A DNA stretch of 32,915 nucleotides from Candidatus Frankia alpina (GCF_902806485.1 NZ_CADCWT010000025.1:1-32915); one strand, 5' to 3'; shown: positions 7,674 to 16,929, counted from the stretch's first letter. Made by a program: numbers and translations. The notes: generated from the letters alone by a model not told the origin.

Positions 7674-8339
7674 GTGACGATGCGGCAAGGCGTCGATCAG
7701 CACACCGACTCGGACACCGACCCCAACGCGCGGCCGTACCACCACGGCGCGCTACGCGCGCAACTCATCGCCGCCGGACTGGACCTGGTGGCAGCGGAAG
7801 GTGTCGGGGCGCTGAGCCTGCGCAGGCTCGCTTGGGAGGTCGGCGTCAGCTCGGGCGCGCCGTACCACCACTTCGCCGACCGTGCGGCGCTGTTCGCGGC
7901 GATTGTCGTCGACGGACACGATCTGCTGTTCAGTCGGCTCGACGCCGTTCGGGCCGGCAGTTCCGACGCCGTCGCCGCGTTGCGCGAACTGCTCGTGGCC
8001 TACGCCAGCTTCGCCGCCGACCATTCCGCGCACATGCGCGTGATGCTGCGCCCCGAACTCGCCGAGTCAGCCGTGCACCCGGAGGTGACGGCGGCCGGAG
8101 CACGTCCGATCGAGCTGCTACGGTCGACCGTTCTAGCCGCGCAGGACGAAGGCGCTGTTCCTCCCGGCGACCCTGAGCCCGTGCTGCACATGATCTGGTC
8201 GCTGGCGGTCGGCTACGTGACGCTGTGGCTCGACGGCCCCGTCGAGGCCCGCTGCACCGCTCTCGGCACGACCCCCGACGAGATGATCCGCCGTGTCGCT
8301 TCGACCGTCGAGGCACTGCTGCGACGACCGCGAGCTTAG
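7674..8339 (+). CDS. TetR-family transcriptional regulator
   Basis: A 221-residue TetR protein. The N-terminal DNA-binding domain covers about residues 22-70: HHGALRAQLIAAGLDLVA, then LSLRRLAWEVGVSSGAPYHH as the helix-turn-helix and FADRAALFAAI closing the domain. The C-terminal half resembles the TetR_C ligand-binding bundle with the WSLAVGYVTLWLDGP segment common in actinobacterial members. The GTG at 7674 is preceded by AAGGCG at a spacing of seven bases and is preferred over the ATG at 7680. The gene is divergent from the SDR reductase across a 93-base gap with two matching palindromes. It probably represses both genes until a small effector binds. Confidence 0.85.
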   Translation: MTMRQGVDQHTDSDTDPNARPYHHGALRAQLIAAGLDLVAAEGVGALSLRRLAWEVGVSSGAPYHHFADRAALFAAIVVDGHDLLFSRLDAVRAGSSDAVAALRELLVAYASFAADHSAHMRVMLRPELAESAVHPEVTAAGARPIELLRSTVLAAQDEGAVPPGDPEPVLHMIWSLAVGYVTLWLDGPVEARCTALGTTPDEMIRRVASTVEALLRRPRA

Positions 8340-8427
8340 TTTGATCTTTGTAGGCGACGGAGGTCCCCACGGTCGGCTGATCGCCACGATGGGGTCTTCG
8401 ACGTGCACCGGCGTGGCTCGGCCCAGA

Positions 8428-8455
8428 ACCCGGCCGGGCAGCTACCCGGCCGGGT
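8428..8455. terminator. 11-bp stem hairpin downstream of tetR
   Basis: ACCCGGCCGGG (8428-8438) pairs perfectly with CCCGGCCGGGT (8445-8455) around a six-base loop. It starts 89 bases after the tetR stop. No T-run follows, as is common for actinobacterial terminators, so its role as a terminator is likely but not certain. Confidence 0.5.
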
Positions 8456-8575
8456 CGGCGCAGACCTGGTGGCCGTCGCGGTCCTCACGATGGTGCTGAG
8501 GGACGTCCACTCCGGCCGCGAGGACGGGTCACCCCGAGACGACGACTCCACCGGAGAAACATCGCGTCGGATGTG

Positions 8576-8590
8576 ATAACATTTAGTTAT
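8576..8590. promoter_or_regulatory. Inverted repeat overlapping the antitoxin start
   Basis: ATAAC (8576-8580) and GTTAT (8586-8590) form an AT-rich inverted repeat that runs into the antitoxin ATG at 8589. Its position fits an operator for autorepression by the antitoxin or the toxin-antitoxin complex, and the AT-rich block may also contain the -10 region. Confidence 0.4.
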
Positions 8591-8882
8591 GATAATGCGG
8601 GTGGGGATTCGGGAGATTACTCGGCAGACGTCCAAGATGATCCATCGAGCCGCGGCCGGGGAAACCGTACTCATCACCGAGCATGACCAGCCGATCGCGA
8701 TGCTCGTCCCCCTACCCGACACCGGTGATCCGGCCGTCGACGAACTCATACGTGAGGGCAAACTGACGCCGGCGAGCAACCCGGGAGGGATCGCGGCACT
8801 GCTCGCGATCAGGCCGGCCACCGCGACTCACGACGGCGACACCGCCGAGGTCGTGTCCGAGCTACGCGAGGACCGCATGTGA
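8589..8882 (+). CDS. Phd/YefM-type antitoxin
   Basis: A 97-residue antitoxin of the prevent-host-death family. The N-terminal domain is typical: VGIREITRQTSKMIHRAAAG, then ETVLITEHDQPIAMLVPLP, a Phd/YefM DNA-binding fold of about 50 residues. The C-terminal tail (about 55-97), with GGIAALLAIRPA and EVVSELREDR, should wrap the toxin. The start may be the ATG at 8589 or at 8595. The stop overlaps the toxin's GTG (ATGTGA at 8877-8882), so the two are co-translated. The inverted repeat over the start suggests autorepression. Confidence 0.85.
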   Translation: MIMRVGIREITRQTSKMIHRAAAGETVLITEHDQPIAMLVPLPDTGDPAVDELIREGKLTPASNPGGIAALLAIRPATATHDGDTAEVVSELREDRM

Positions 8883-9268
8883 TCTACCTGGATAGCTCGG
8901 CGATCGTCAAGCTGGCTCGGCAGGAGGCCGAGACCGACGCGTTGCGGGCGTGGCTGGCGGCGAATCCGAAACCGTTGGCCGCGTCCGCGCTGGCACGGAC
9001 CGAAGTCGCCAGGGCGCTCGTTCGCAGCGAACCGGCGGCCCTGCCGGTGCTGCGCGCGGTGCTCGCCCTGCTCCACCAGAAACCCATCACTGATGCGGTC
9101 CTCGACGCAGCCGCACAGCTCCCCGGGATGACATTGCGCAGCCTCGACGCGATCCACCTCGCCACCGCCGAAGAACTCGCGCCCGTGCTCACCTGGTTCG
9201 TGGTCTACGACAAGCGGTTGGCGCAAGCCGCCCGGGCGCGCGGTCTGCCCGTCGCGGCGCCAGCCTGA
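8879..9268 (+). CDS. PIN-domain ribonuclease toxin (VapC family)
   Basis: A 129-residue PIN toxin with the four expected acidic residues: D5 in YLDSSAIVKL, E42 in ARTEVARAL, D90 in LRSLDAIHLA and D111 in VVYDKRLAQAA. These residues bind the magnesium ions used to cleave RNA. The length is normal and the gene looks intact, unlike the PIN remnant at 4891. The GTG start overlaps the end of the antitoxin gene by four bases, as usual for VapBC operons. Confidence 0.88.
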   Translation: MIYLDSSAIVKLARQEAETDALRAWLAANPKPLAASALARTEVARALVRSEPAALPVLRAVLALLHQKPITDAVLDAAAQLPGMTLRSLDAIHLATAEELAPVLTWFVVYDKRLAQAARARGLPVAAPA

Positions 9269-9438
9269 GGTGTAGGGCGACCTGGCCAATCGGGGTGTCC
9301 CGCTGCAACGCGAGGACTTCGCCGGCGGGCGAGTTTCCGCCGGGCGCCCTCGCGATGGCGAATCATCACGATGTGGCTGGGAACAGTAGCAGTGAGTTGT
9401 TGTCTGTGCGGTCGATCCGTGGCCGTCAGGGAGATGCG

Positions 9439-12400
9439 ATGAGCGCCTCGATCGGATCAGCGGCCAGAGCGGCCAGTGACCCTGCCTCGGGCCGTCCTGC
9501 CGCGACCGACGAGGCGCGCGCCGCCTTGGCCGCGCAGGGCGCGCCGGGGTTGGCGGTGCGGCGGGTCGACGACAGCTGCCCGCTTTCGCTGTGGCTGGCC
9601 TGGCCCGGCGCCGGCCCGCCGCTGGCCGACGTCGTCCCGATGCTCGCCAATCTCGGCCTGCGGGCCGAGGACCAACATCCTCTTGAGCCAGCCGGCTCGG
9701 GCGATGGGTGCGCAACCGGCGATACCGTCAGCGTCGACGAGTACCGGATTCTCGGCCCCCCCGAGCTGGCCACCCAGGCGTTGGCGCAGGTCGGCGAGCT
9801 GGGCGAGACGCTGAGGGCGATCTGGGCGGGGCGGGCCGACAGCGACCCACTCGACCGGCTGGTGCTGACCGCGGGGCTGACCGCCGGCGAGGTTGCGCTG
9901 CTGCGGGCCCTGCTGCGGTACCTGCTGCACGCCGGGCTGCCGCTGAGCGAGGCGTACGGGCATCGGATGCTGACTGCGCGCGGGTCCTTCGTGCGGGACC
10001 TCGTCGCGCTGTTCCACGCCCGGATGCGTCCCGGTGCCGAAGACCCGGACGGCGCCGCGGAACTGGCGGCCAGCCTTGACCGCGACCTGGACACGGTCGC
10101 CGGCATCGATGAGGACCTGCTGCTCACCCGCCTGCGCGACGTCGTCCTCGCCGTCGTGCGCACCACCTACTACCTGCCGGGCGAGGCGCTCGCGGTGAAG
10201 CTCGACCCAGGCCGGCTGCGGTGGTTGCCGCGTCCCCTTCCCGCGGCCGAGGTCTTCGTGAGCACGGCGCGCTTCGACGCCCTGCACCTGCGCGCCGGGC
10301 TGGTCGCCCGCGGCGGGATCCGCTGGTCCGACCGGACCGAGGACCTGCGTGCCGAGATCGCCGGGCTGATGAAGGCACAGCGGGTCAAGAATGCGCTGAT
10401 CGTGCCCGACGGGGCCAAGGGCGGCTACGTCCTGCGGCGCCCTCCGGACGACCCGCGGCGGCGGGAGGCCGAGGGCCGCGCCTGCTACGCGGCCTTCATC
10501 CGCGCGTTGCTGGCATTGACCGACAACCGGGTCGACGGGGTCACCGTCCGCCGGCCCGGGCTGGTGTGTCACGACGGCGAGGACAGCTATCTCGTCGTCG
10601 CGGCGGACAAGGGCACGGCCCGGTTCTCCGATCTGGCGAACGCGATCGCCGTCGAGTCCGGCTACTGGCTCGGCGACGCCTTCGCCTCTGGTGGCCGGAC
10701 CGGCTACGACCACAAGGCGCTGGGGATCACTGCCCGGGGCGTCTGGGAGTCGGTGCGGCGCCACTTTGCCGAGCTGGGGGTGGACGCCGACGGTGAACCG
10801 ATCACCGTCGTCGGGATCGGGGACATGTCGGGGGACGTGTTCGGCAACGGACTGCTGCAGTCGGACCAGTTGCGCCTCGTCGCCGCGTTCGACCACCGAC
10901 ACCTCTTCCTCGACCCCGACCCCGACCCGGACCGCTCGTATGCGCAGCGGCGGCGGCTTGCGGCGCTGCCCGCCAGCAGCTGGGACGACTACGATCGGTC
11001 GGCGCTGTCCGCCGGTGGAGGAGTGTTTCCGCTGTCGGCCCGACGGGTCCCGCTGTCCCCGCAGATCCGTGCACGGCTCCGGGTGGACGCCGAATGCCTG
11101 ACCGTGGACGAGCTGATCCGGTCGATCCTGCGTGCGCCGGTCGACCTGCTGTGGAACGGCGGGATCGGCACCTGGGTCAAGGCATCGCGCGAGGACCACC
11201 ACGCGGTCGGCGACAAGGCGCGCGACCGCCGCCGGGTCGACGCGTCCGAACTGCGTGCGAGAGTCGTGGCCGAGGGTGGCAACCTCGGCCTGACGGAGGC
11301 GGCCAGGGTCGAGTACTGCCTGGCGGGCGGCCGGTGCAACACCGACTTTATCGACAACTCGGCCGGCGTCGACTGCTCGGACCGCGAGGTGAACCTCAAG
11401 ATCGGTCTTGCTGCCGCCGGCCGCGTGCCTGGTCCGATCGGTGGGAGCTCTCCGGGCACCGCCCCGGTGGACCCGTCTGGGCGGGACGATCTGCTGGCGG
11501 CGGCCACGGACGAGGTCGTGCAGCTGGTCCTCGCCGACTCTGCCCGGCAGGTGCTGTCGCTGAGCGTCTCCGAACGGCAGGCCGCGGTGTCGGTCGAGGG
11601 CATGGCTCGGCTCACCGGTCACCTCGTCTCTGCGGGCATCCTCGACCCGTCCGTCGACCCCGTCCCGGACCAGGAGGTGATGCGCGCGCGGATGGGCAGG
11701 GGCCCGGTGCTGGCCCGTCCCGAGATCGCGATCCTGCACGCCTACGGCAAACGCGAGGTCTTCGGCGAGCTCGTCGGGTCGGAACTGCTGGCCGAGCCGG
11801 CGACCGCCGAGGCGCTGGACGCCTACCTGCCGGCCACGCTCCGTCCCCTGATCAGCCCGCGGTTTGACCGGCATCCGCTGTGGCGGGCGATCGCCGCATC
11901 CCAGCTCGCCAATGACCTCGTCGACCGGGTCGGCGCCGGCTTCCTGTTCCGGCTGGAGGAACTGACCGGTGCGCCGCCGGTTGACGGTGTTCGTGCCTTC
12001 CTCATCACCCGGGACCTGTTCGGGCTGGCGTGGGTCTGGGAGGCGGTCGACGGCCATCACCAGCCGGCCGCGGGAGCGCCCCGCCGGGCCCGCCGCCGTG
12101 GCGACGTGCCCGGCGGCGACCGGGTCGACGCCGCCGTCGAGGCACTGCTGCGGTGCCGCATGCTGCAGGAGTATGCGGCCCAGTGGCTGTTGCGGCGGCG
12201 GCCGAGGCCGCTGGACCTGACCGTCGAGACCATGCGCTACTACGACGGCGTCAGCGAGGTGGCGATGGCGCTGCCGGAGACGCTGCGCCGCCTGGGCGCC
12301 CGGGAGGAACTTGACGCCATCGAGACCGTGCGGCGTCGGCTGCTCGGCGCCGGCTTGCCGCTGCGCGCGGCGGAGCAGGTCGCGAGGCTGAAGGTGATGG

Positions 12401-12789
12401 TCAACGTCCTCGACATCGTCGACGTGGCGCTGCAGCACGACATCGCGGTGACCGAGGTGCTGACCGCGTACTTCGACCTCGGCGTTCGGCTCGGGCTGGG
12501 CCGGCTGACCACCCGTATCGTCGACCGGCCCGGGGACTCCTACTGGGAGACGATGGCGAAGGCGTCGCTGCGGTCGAAGCTTGCCAGCAGCCATGCCCAG
12601 CTGGTCGAGGCGCTGCTGGCGAGGGCGGGCGGCGATCTGGACGCGGCGGTCGAGCGGGCCGCCCGCAGCGGTGGCGCCAGCCGGGTTCGCGCGGTGGTGG
12701 ACGAGGTGGTGGAGGCGCCGGAGGTCACCAGTGCCATGGTGGCCGTGGTCGTGCTCCGGCTCGACGACCTGGCGGACCTCGTTCCCTGA
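9439..12789 (+). CDS. NAD-dependent glutamate dehydrogenase, short N-terminus
   Basis: A 1116-residue member of the large NAD-glutamate dehydrogenase family (Bac_GDH), which oxidises glutamate to 2-oxoglutarate and ammonium in the cytoplasm. Hallmarks: RWSDRTEDLRAEIAGLMKAQ (about 295-315, with the lysine next to the substrate site), VKNALIVPDGAKGG, YDHKALGITARGVW, VVGIGDMSGDVFGNG (NAD-binding turn), VDLLWNGGIGTWVKAS, GGNLGLTEAARVEY and NTDFIDNSAGVDCSDREVN (about 634-652). Typical family members have about 1550-1650 residues; this one lacks about 500 N-terminal residues and starts inside the last regulatory ACT-like part (DVVPMLANLGLR). The start is firm: AGGGAG at 9428-9433, five bases before the ATG. 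The frame is open further upstream to 9295, but without homology. It is either a paralogue that lost allosteric domains or a 5'-truncated gene. Confidence 0.9.
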   Translation: MSASIGSAARAASDPASGRPAATDEARAALAAQGAPGLAVRRVDDSCPLSLWLAWPGAGPPLADVVPMLANLGLRAEDQHPLEPAGSGDGCATGDTVSVDEYRILGPPELATQALAQVGELGETLRAIWAGRADSDPLDRLVLTAGLTAGEVALLRALLRYLLHAGLPLSEAYGHRMLTARGSFVRDLVALFHARMRPGAEDPDGAAELAASLDRDLDTVAGIDEDLLLTRLRDVVLAVVRTTYYLPGEALAVKLDPGRLRWLPRPLPAAEVFVSTARFDALHLRAGLVARGGIRWSDRTEDLRAEIAGLMKAQRVKNALIVPDGAKGGYVLRRPPDDPRRREAEGRACYAAFIRALLALTDNRVDGVTVRRPGLVCHDGEDSYLVVAADKGTARFSDLANAIAVESGYWLGDAFASGGRTGYDHKALGITARGVWESVRRHFAELGVDADGEPITVVGIGDMSGDVFGNGLLQSDQLRLVAAFDHRHLFLDPDPDPDRSYAQRRRLAALPASSWDDYDRSALSAGGGVFPLSARRVPLSPQIRARLRVDAECLTVDELIRSILRAPVDLLWNGGIGTWVKASREDHHAVGDKARDRRRVDASELRARVVAEGGNLGLTEAARVEYCLAGGRCNTDFIDNSAGVDCSDREVNLKIGLAAAGRVPGPIGGSSPGTAPVDPSGRDDLLAAATDEVVQLVLADSARQVLSLSVSERQAAVSVEGMARLTGHLVSAGILDPSVDPVPDQEVMRARMGRGPVLARPEIAILHAYGKREVFGELVGSELLAEPATAEALDAYLPATLRPLISPRFDRHPLWRAIAASQLANDLVDRVGAGFLFRLEELTGAPPVDGVRAFLITRDLFGLAWVWEAVDGHHQPAAGAPRRARRRGDVPGGDRVDAAVEALLRCRMLQEYAAQWLLRRRPRPLDLTVETMRYYDGVSEVAMALPETLRRLGAREELDAIETVRRRLLGAGLPLRAAEQVARLKVMVNVLDIVDVALQHDIAVTEVLTAYFDLGVRLGLGRLTTRIVDRPGDSYWETMAKASLRSKLASSHAQLVEALLARAGGDLDAAVERAARSGGASRVRAVVDEVVEAPEVTSAMVAVVVLRLDDLADLVP

Positions 12790-12866
12790 CGGGAGCGCGC
12801 CGCCGTGCAGGACGATCAGCGGGGCTGGTGTGACCGCCGCGCCGCGCACCATTCGGCAGCCTTTCG

Positions 12867-13433
12867 TTACAGGTGCGTGAGGTCGATCTTCGCGGTGAAG
12901 GGTGCCGTGGCCTCGATCACTCCGGTGTGAACGTCGCCCACTCGGTAGGTTCGCTCGGCCGGGTCGAGCACGTAGGTGTGTACAAGCGGGACGCCCGCGG
13001 CAGACTGTTCGATTCGCCAGTAGAAGGCGATCCCGGCGCGGGCGTACTGCCCGGGTTTGAGGATGCGGTCGGTGCTCTCGGAACCCGGCGAGACGACCTC
13101 GACGACCAGCAGCACGTTCTCGGGATGCATCGGCGCGCTGTCGATCATGCTGGTGCGGTAGACCACCACGTCGGGACGGCGGGTGGTGAGCGGCACGTCC
13201 TGGAGCCGGACGTCGAAGTCCGTGTCGGCGTTCCAGTCGGCCCTCCCGGCCGCGTCCAGGGCGTTCGCGACGAGTCGGGCCAGCCGGTTGTGCCGTGGGG
13301 AGGCGCTGGGGGTCACAACGACCATCCCATCCACGATCTCGATGCCCGAACACTGCTCCTCGGACCAGGAGTCATACTGCTCGGCCGTGATCTGCTGGTG
13401 CATCCAGGCGGGCGCGACCATCTCCGCGCTCAT
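12867..13433 (-). CDS. Uma2-family (DUF820) nuclease-fold protein
   Basis: A 188-residue protein of the Uma2 family, which has a PD-(D/E)XK restriction-endonuclease-like fold. Visible core: VVTPSASPRHNRLARLVANA, then RRPDVVVYRTS (catalytic Asp), VLLVVEVVSPGSESTDRILK (catalytic Glu and Lys) and YARAGIAFYWRIE. All expected residues are present. The ATG is preceded by a strong GGGAGG. Genomes of cyanobacteria and actinobacteria hold many copies; their biological role is largely unknown. It converges on the glutamate dehydrogenase gene across a 77-base gap. Confidence 0.85.
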   Translation of the reverse strand: MSAEMVAPAWMHQQITAEQYDSWSEEQCSGIEIVDGMVVVTPSASPRHNRLARLVANALDAAGRADWNADTDFDVRLQDVPLTTRRPDVVVYRTSMIDSAPMHPENVLLVVEVVSPGSESTDRILKPGQYARAGIAFYWRIEQSAAGVPLVHTYVLDPAERTYRVGDVHTGVIEATAPFTAKIDLTHL

Positions 13434-13522
13434 GGCGCACCTCCCGGAACCAGCCTGGGGACCCAGCCCGCTCGATGTAAGGGTAACGCCGCCGGCTCGG
13501 TGGGCGAGTCTAGGCTGAGCGG

Positions 13523-14346
13523 GTGGTGACGGCGTATCTGGCGGCTTTCGCGTGCGCTGTCTGCTACGGCGTCGGTTCGATCCTGCAGAGCATCGGCGCT
13601 CGCCGGACCGCCGCCGCCGGCGGCCTTGATCCTCGCCTGCTGGTGCGGCTGGCGGCCCAGGCTCCCTATCTTGTCGGGATGGGGCTGGACCTGGTCGGCT
13701 GGCTGTTCTCGCTGGTCGCGGTGCGGACCCTGCCGTTGTTCGCCGTCCAGGCGATCCTGGTGGCCAGCGTCGGCGTGACGGCCGTGCTGGCGAGAATCGT
13801 CCTGCGGGGTTCGGCTGGACCGGGCCCAGGTGGCCACCCTGGTCGTCCTCGGGCTCGGGGTGGTCCTCCTCGCGGCCACCGCCGCGCCGGGAAAAGCGAA
13901 ACCATTGGGGTCGCTGTCCGTGGCCTTGATCGCGCTCGGCCTCCTCCCGACCGCCCTGGGCTGTTTCTGGGCTGGCCGGGCGCTGGCCGGCGAGCGCGCC
14001 GTCCTCGCCCTCGGCGGCCTGTCCGGTCTGGCGTTCGGCGCAACGGCGCTGTGCGCTCGCGCGCTGGAGGCCGACCGGACCGTCGTCGATGTCGTCACCG
14101 ATCCGTTGTCCTGGGCGTTGCTCGTATACGGGGCGATCGGCATGATCGCTTTCGCCGCTGCCCTGCAACGGGGCTCGGTCACGCTTGCCATGGCGGGGCA
14201 GGCGACGGCGGAGACCATCGTCCCCGCGATCGTCGGGTTGACCCTGCTGGGCGACCACGCCAGGTCCGGCAGTGGTGGGATCGCGACGACGGGATTCATC
14301 GTCACGGTCTCGCGGCGGCATGGCTCGCCGCCCACAGTCGCGTCGA
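13523..14346 (+). pseudogene. EamA/DMT-like membrane transporter, two compensating frameshifts
   Basis: Frame one from the GTG at 13523 gives the first part (VTAYLAAFACAVCYGVGSIL, GLDLVGWLFSLVAVRTLPLF, AVQAILVASVGVTAVLARIV). In the run of four G at 13806-13809 one extra base throws the frame. The next frame continues directly: RLDRAQVATLVVLGLGVVLL, LIALGLLPTALGCFWAGRAL, LLVYGAIGMIAFAAALQRGS, TAETIVPAIVGLTLLGDHAR. Near 14309 one missing base returns it to the first frame (LAAAWLAAHSRVEPAV). Corrected, it has about nine to ten membrane segments, like DMT-type permeases. With no stop in the first frame, it runs on into the dioxygenase as one 600-codon open frame. Homopolymer sequencing error is a serious alternative. 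Confidence 0.6.
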
Positions 14347-14476
14347 GCCCGCCGTGCCAAGCACCCCGGCGGCCGGCTCCCGAGGACCGAACTGTGACGC
14401 CCGCGAGCGTTCGGGCCCGACCCCGGAGCCTCCGTACGCTGAAGGTCTGTTTCATGACGACAAGGAGCACGAGCCA

Positions 14477-15325
14477 GTGTCGACCGCGTCTGCTTTCTCC
14501 CCGCTCGATTCCGCCGCTGGCGGCGCGCGCATGCCCGCGATCTACGCCACCCAGGGCGCCCCGCCGCTGATCGACCATCCGCACTGGACCGCCGAGCTCG
14601 CCGCCTGGGGCCGGGCGCTGCCGCGTCCCCGGGCGATCCTGGTGATCTCCGCGCACTGGGAGCAGAACCCGATCGCGTACGGGGCGACGACCACGCCCGT
14701 CCCGCTGTACTACGACTTCTACGGCTTCCCGGAGCGCTTCTACCGGCTGAGCTTTCCGGCTCCCGGGGCCCCGGATCTCGTGGCCGAGGTCGCCCGCCTG
14801 CTCGGCCCCGGCCAGCCGCTTGTCGAGCAGGCCGACCGCGGGCTCGACCACGGTGCCTTCATCCCGCTGATCTACATGTACCCGGACGCGGACGTTCCCG
14901 TACTCCAGATCTCCCTGCCCACGCAGGACCCGGTCGGCCTGCTGGAGCTCGGCCGGCGGCTGGCGCCGCTGCGGGACGAGGGCGTGCTGATCTTCGCCAC
15001 GGGTCTGCTCACCCACTCCACCGGCCACGCCGACCTGTCGAACCCGGACAGCGACCCCCATCCCGACGTGGCCGCCTTCGACGCCTGGGTGGCCGACGCG
15101 CTCGGCCGCGGCGATCTCGACGCCCTGGTGCACTACCGCGACCGCGCGCCCGGGGTACGCCGGGCCCTGCCGAGCCAGGAACACTTCGTCCCGCTGTTCG
15201 TGGCCCTGGGCGCCGCGCTCGACATCCCCGAGCCGGTGATCTTCCCGCACCACGGCTTCTGGTACGGGAACTCGATGCGTTCGGTCCAGTTCGGCGCGGT
15301 GGTGCCGGCTGACGTGCCCGCCTGA
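14477..15325 (+). CDS. DODA-type extradiol ring-cleavage dioxygenase
   Basis: A 282-residue member of the LigB/DODA superfamily (class III extradiol dioxygenases, also E. coli YgiD-like). Motifs: MPAIYATQGAPPLID near residue 19, VISAHWEQNP, YDFYGFPERFYRLSFPAPGA, DRGLDHGAFIPLIYMYP (metal-ligand His in LDHG), FATGLLTHSTGHAD and FPHHGFWYGNSMRSVQFG at the end. These enzymes use Fe(II) or Zn(II) to open catechol-type rings such as DOPA or protocatechuate; the substrate here is not known. The GTG at 14477 follows AAGGAG at nine bases and is preferred over the ATG at 14531. The same frame is open back through the transporter remnant, which can mislead gene finders into a 600-residue fusion. Confidence 0.85.
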   Translation: MSTASAFSPLDSAAGGARMPAIYATQGAPPLIDHPHWTAELAAWGRALPRPRAILVISAHWEQNPIAYGATTTPVPLYYDFYGFPERFYRLSFPAPGAPDLVAEVARLLGPGQPLVEQADRGLDHGAFIPLIYMYPDADVPVLQISLPTQDPVGLLELGRRLAPLRDEGVLIFATGLLTHSTGHADLSNPDSDPHPDVAAFDAWVADALGRGDLDALVHYRDRAPGVRRALPSQEHFVPLFVALGAALDIPEPVIFPHHGFWYGNSMRSVQFGAVVPADVPA

Positions 15326-15341
15326 CCCGCCGCGGGCGGCG

Positions 15342-16617
15342 TCAGCGCGGCGCGGCGGTGCGGACCTGGCGGTGCAGGTGGTAGAGCCAGGGTGGGATCG
15401 TCGCCTAGAACACGATGATGTTGCCGACGACGACCCCCTTGGCGCCACCGACGAAAAGGCCCGTGACGGGGCAGGCGAGCAGGAACGGCACGAAGAACAG
15501 GTTGATCCAGAAGGTGAGCCGGGTCTTGCCGAAGGCGTAGAGCACCGCGGCCGGGCCGACCGCGAGCCCCGGGCCCACCTGCGCGACGACGGCGAGCAGC
15601 AGCAGGTCGCGGGTCTCGTTCCAGGTGTCGCCGAGCAGGGCCGCGCCGAAGTCGGTGGGCAGCAGCATGAACGCCAGTCCTCACAGCGTGCTGGAGACGA
15701 CCACGAGCCCGGAGACCAGGTAGGCGCCGCGGATGACCCGGCTGGGCGGCATGTGCTTACGCCGAGAGAACTCGGGGATGGCGAAGCTCATCAACGCGAC
15801 GGCCAGGTTCGTCGTGGGGGCCAGCAGGGTCTGCAACCCGCGCAGGGCGCCGACGAGCGAGGTGGGAGCCGACCGCCCCGATGATCAGGGTGGACGTCTG
15901 CTGGGCGCCCTGCAGCGAGATGAACTCCGCGGTCATGAAGCCGGTCGTCTCGCGGTGACCGGTGAACCACGCCAGCGCCCGCTTCGGATCGGGCCAGGCG
16001 TGGTGCTGCGCGACGCCGACCAGCGCGGCGAGGGCCGCCGCCGCGCCCCAGACCAGGACCAGTGCCACGGCGCCGCCGCCGGTGGCCGAACCGGCGGCGA
16101 GCAGGCCGACGCCGACCGCGAGCCCCGCCGCCCAGACGAGGTCGTTGCCGACGGCGAGCAGTGGACGGCCCTGGGCGAACGAGGCGTAGCGCCAGGCGTC
16201 CTGCACCAGCAGCGCCGGCATGACGACGCCCATCGCGACCAGGTTCAGCCCCACCGTGCCGTGCAGTGCGGCGCCGACGAGGACCAGGACCACGCCGACG
16301 GCGGCGCCGAGCACCAGCGCCGTGCCGGCCGTGGCCCGCACCGCCTGAGCGGAATGTCGACGCCGGGACGTCGCGTAGCTGATCCCCAGCGGCGCCGTCC
16401 CGGCCGCCCGGGACAACCCGACGACCATCGCGAAGATCGTATAGGCGATCGCGAACGCGCCGAACTCGCTCGAGTCCACCCGGCGGGCGATGATGAAGTT
16501 GATCGCCGCGTTGGTGCCACTCGACACCACCTGGTCGCCGACCGTGACCAGCGCGTTGATCCGGCTGCGGGACCGCGACGGCGCCGCCGCGGGTTGCTGC
16601 GGGGGTTCCTCGCGAGT
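15342..16617 (-). pseudogene. Polysaccharide/lipid-linked oligosaccharide flippase, decayed
   Basis: The N-terminal frame (to about 15866) gives RINALVTVGDQVVSSGTNAA, INFIIARRVDSSEFGAFAIA and alternating hydrophobic helices typical of MATE-like Polysacc_synt flippases, through HRETTGFMTAEFISLQGAQQ and TSTLIIGAVGSHLA. There the frame shifts; the next one continues with GALRGLQTLLAPTTNLAVAL and SFAIPEFSRRK. An in-frame TGA follows at 15681-15683, then MLLPTDFGAALLGDTWNETR and KGVVVGNIIVF. A TAG at 15405-15407 stands where a Trp codon would fit, before ATIPPWLYHLHRQV and a final stop at 15342. No proper start codon is visible at the 5' end. With one frameshift and two stops the gene is most likely dead. 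Confidence 0.7.
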
Positions 16618-16621
16618 TAGC

Positions 16622-16864
16622 TCACGGGCGGCGACGCTGGATCAGGTCGTCGAGGCGTTCGAGGTGGTATTCGGGGCGGTCGAGCAGCTGGGAGAGGTCC
16701 AGGTAGCCCGGGCGGTCCAGGTGCCCGGGGTAGTGGTCGCGGTGCCGCGGCTGTGGCACCGCCTCGTCCGCGCAGGTCGCGTGGTCCGTGCCGAGCCTCA
16801 GGTCCTCATCCACGTCGAGTCGGGCCCCCGGCCTCGTCCGATCCGTCAGCGCGGCTGCGCCCAT
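16622..16864 (-). CDS. Small hypothetical protein (80 aa)
   Basis: An ATG-started frame, very charged and soluble, with a C-terminal half reading HYPGHLDRPGYLDLSQLLDR and PEYHLERLDDLIQRRRP. No family is recognised. It lies directly upstream of the decayed flippase on the same strand and ends four bases before that frame begins to show homology. It could be a small independent gene or the detached 5' part of the flippase locus. No strong ribosome site is seen. Confidence 0.35.
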   Translation of the reverse strand: MGAAALTDRTRPGARLDVDEDLRLGTDHATCADEAVPQPRHRDHYPGHLDRPGYLDLSQLLDRPEYHLERLDDLIQRRRP

Positions 16865-16929
16865 GCCGGCGCCGACTCTACCGTGACGTAACTGTCATCT
16901 TTGGGTAAGCGGGCGTGCACGTTGGCGCC

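Noticed and set aside
8403..8576. A 57-codon plus frame before the antitoxin gene
   Set aside because: It contains the hairpin at 8428-8455, has no ribosome site or family resemblance and overlaps the toxin-antitoxin promoter region.
9457..13353. A 1298-codon open frame on the minus strand opposite the glutamate dehydrogenase
   Set aside because: Its product is Arg/Gln/Pro/Gly-rich, without motifs, and mirrors the codon bias of the real gene on the other strand.
13430..15448. A 672-codon minus-strand open frame
   Set aside because: Antisense to the transporter and dioxygenase; no recognisable domain.
15372..16620. Plus-strand open frames across the flippase region
   Set aside because: The minus strand shows clear alternating membrane helices with homology; the plus frames are charged shadows.
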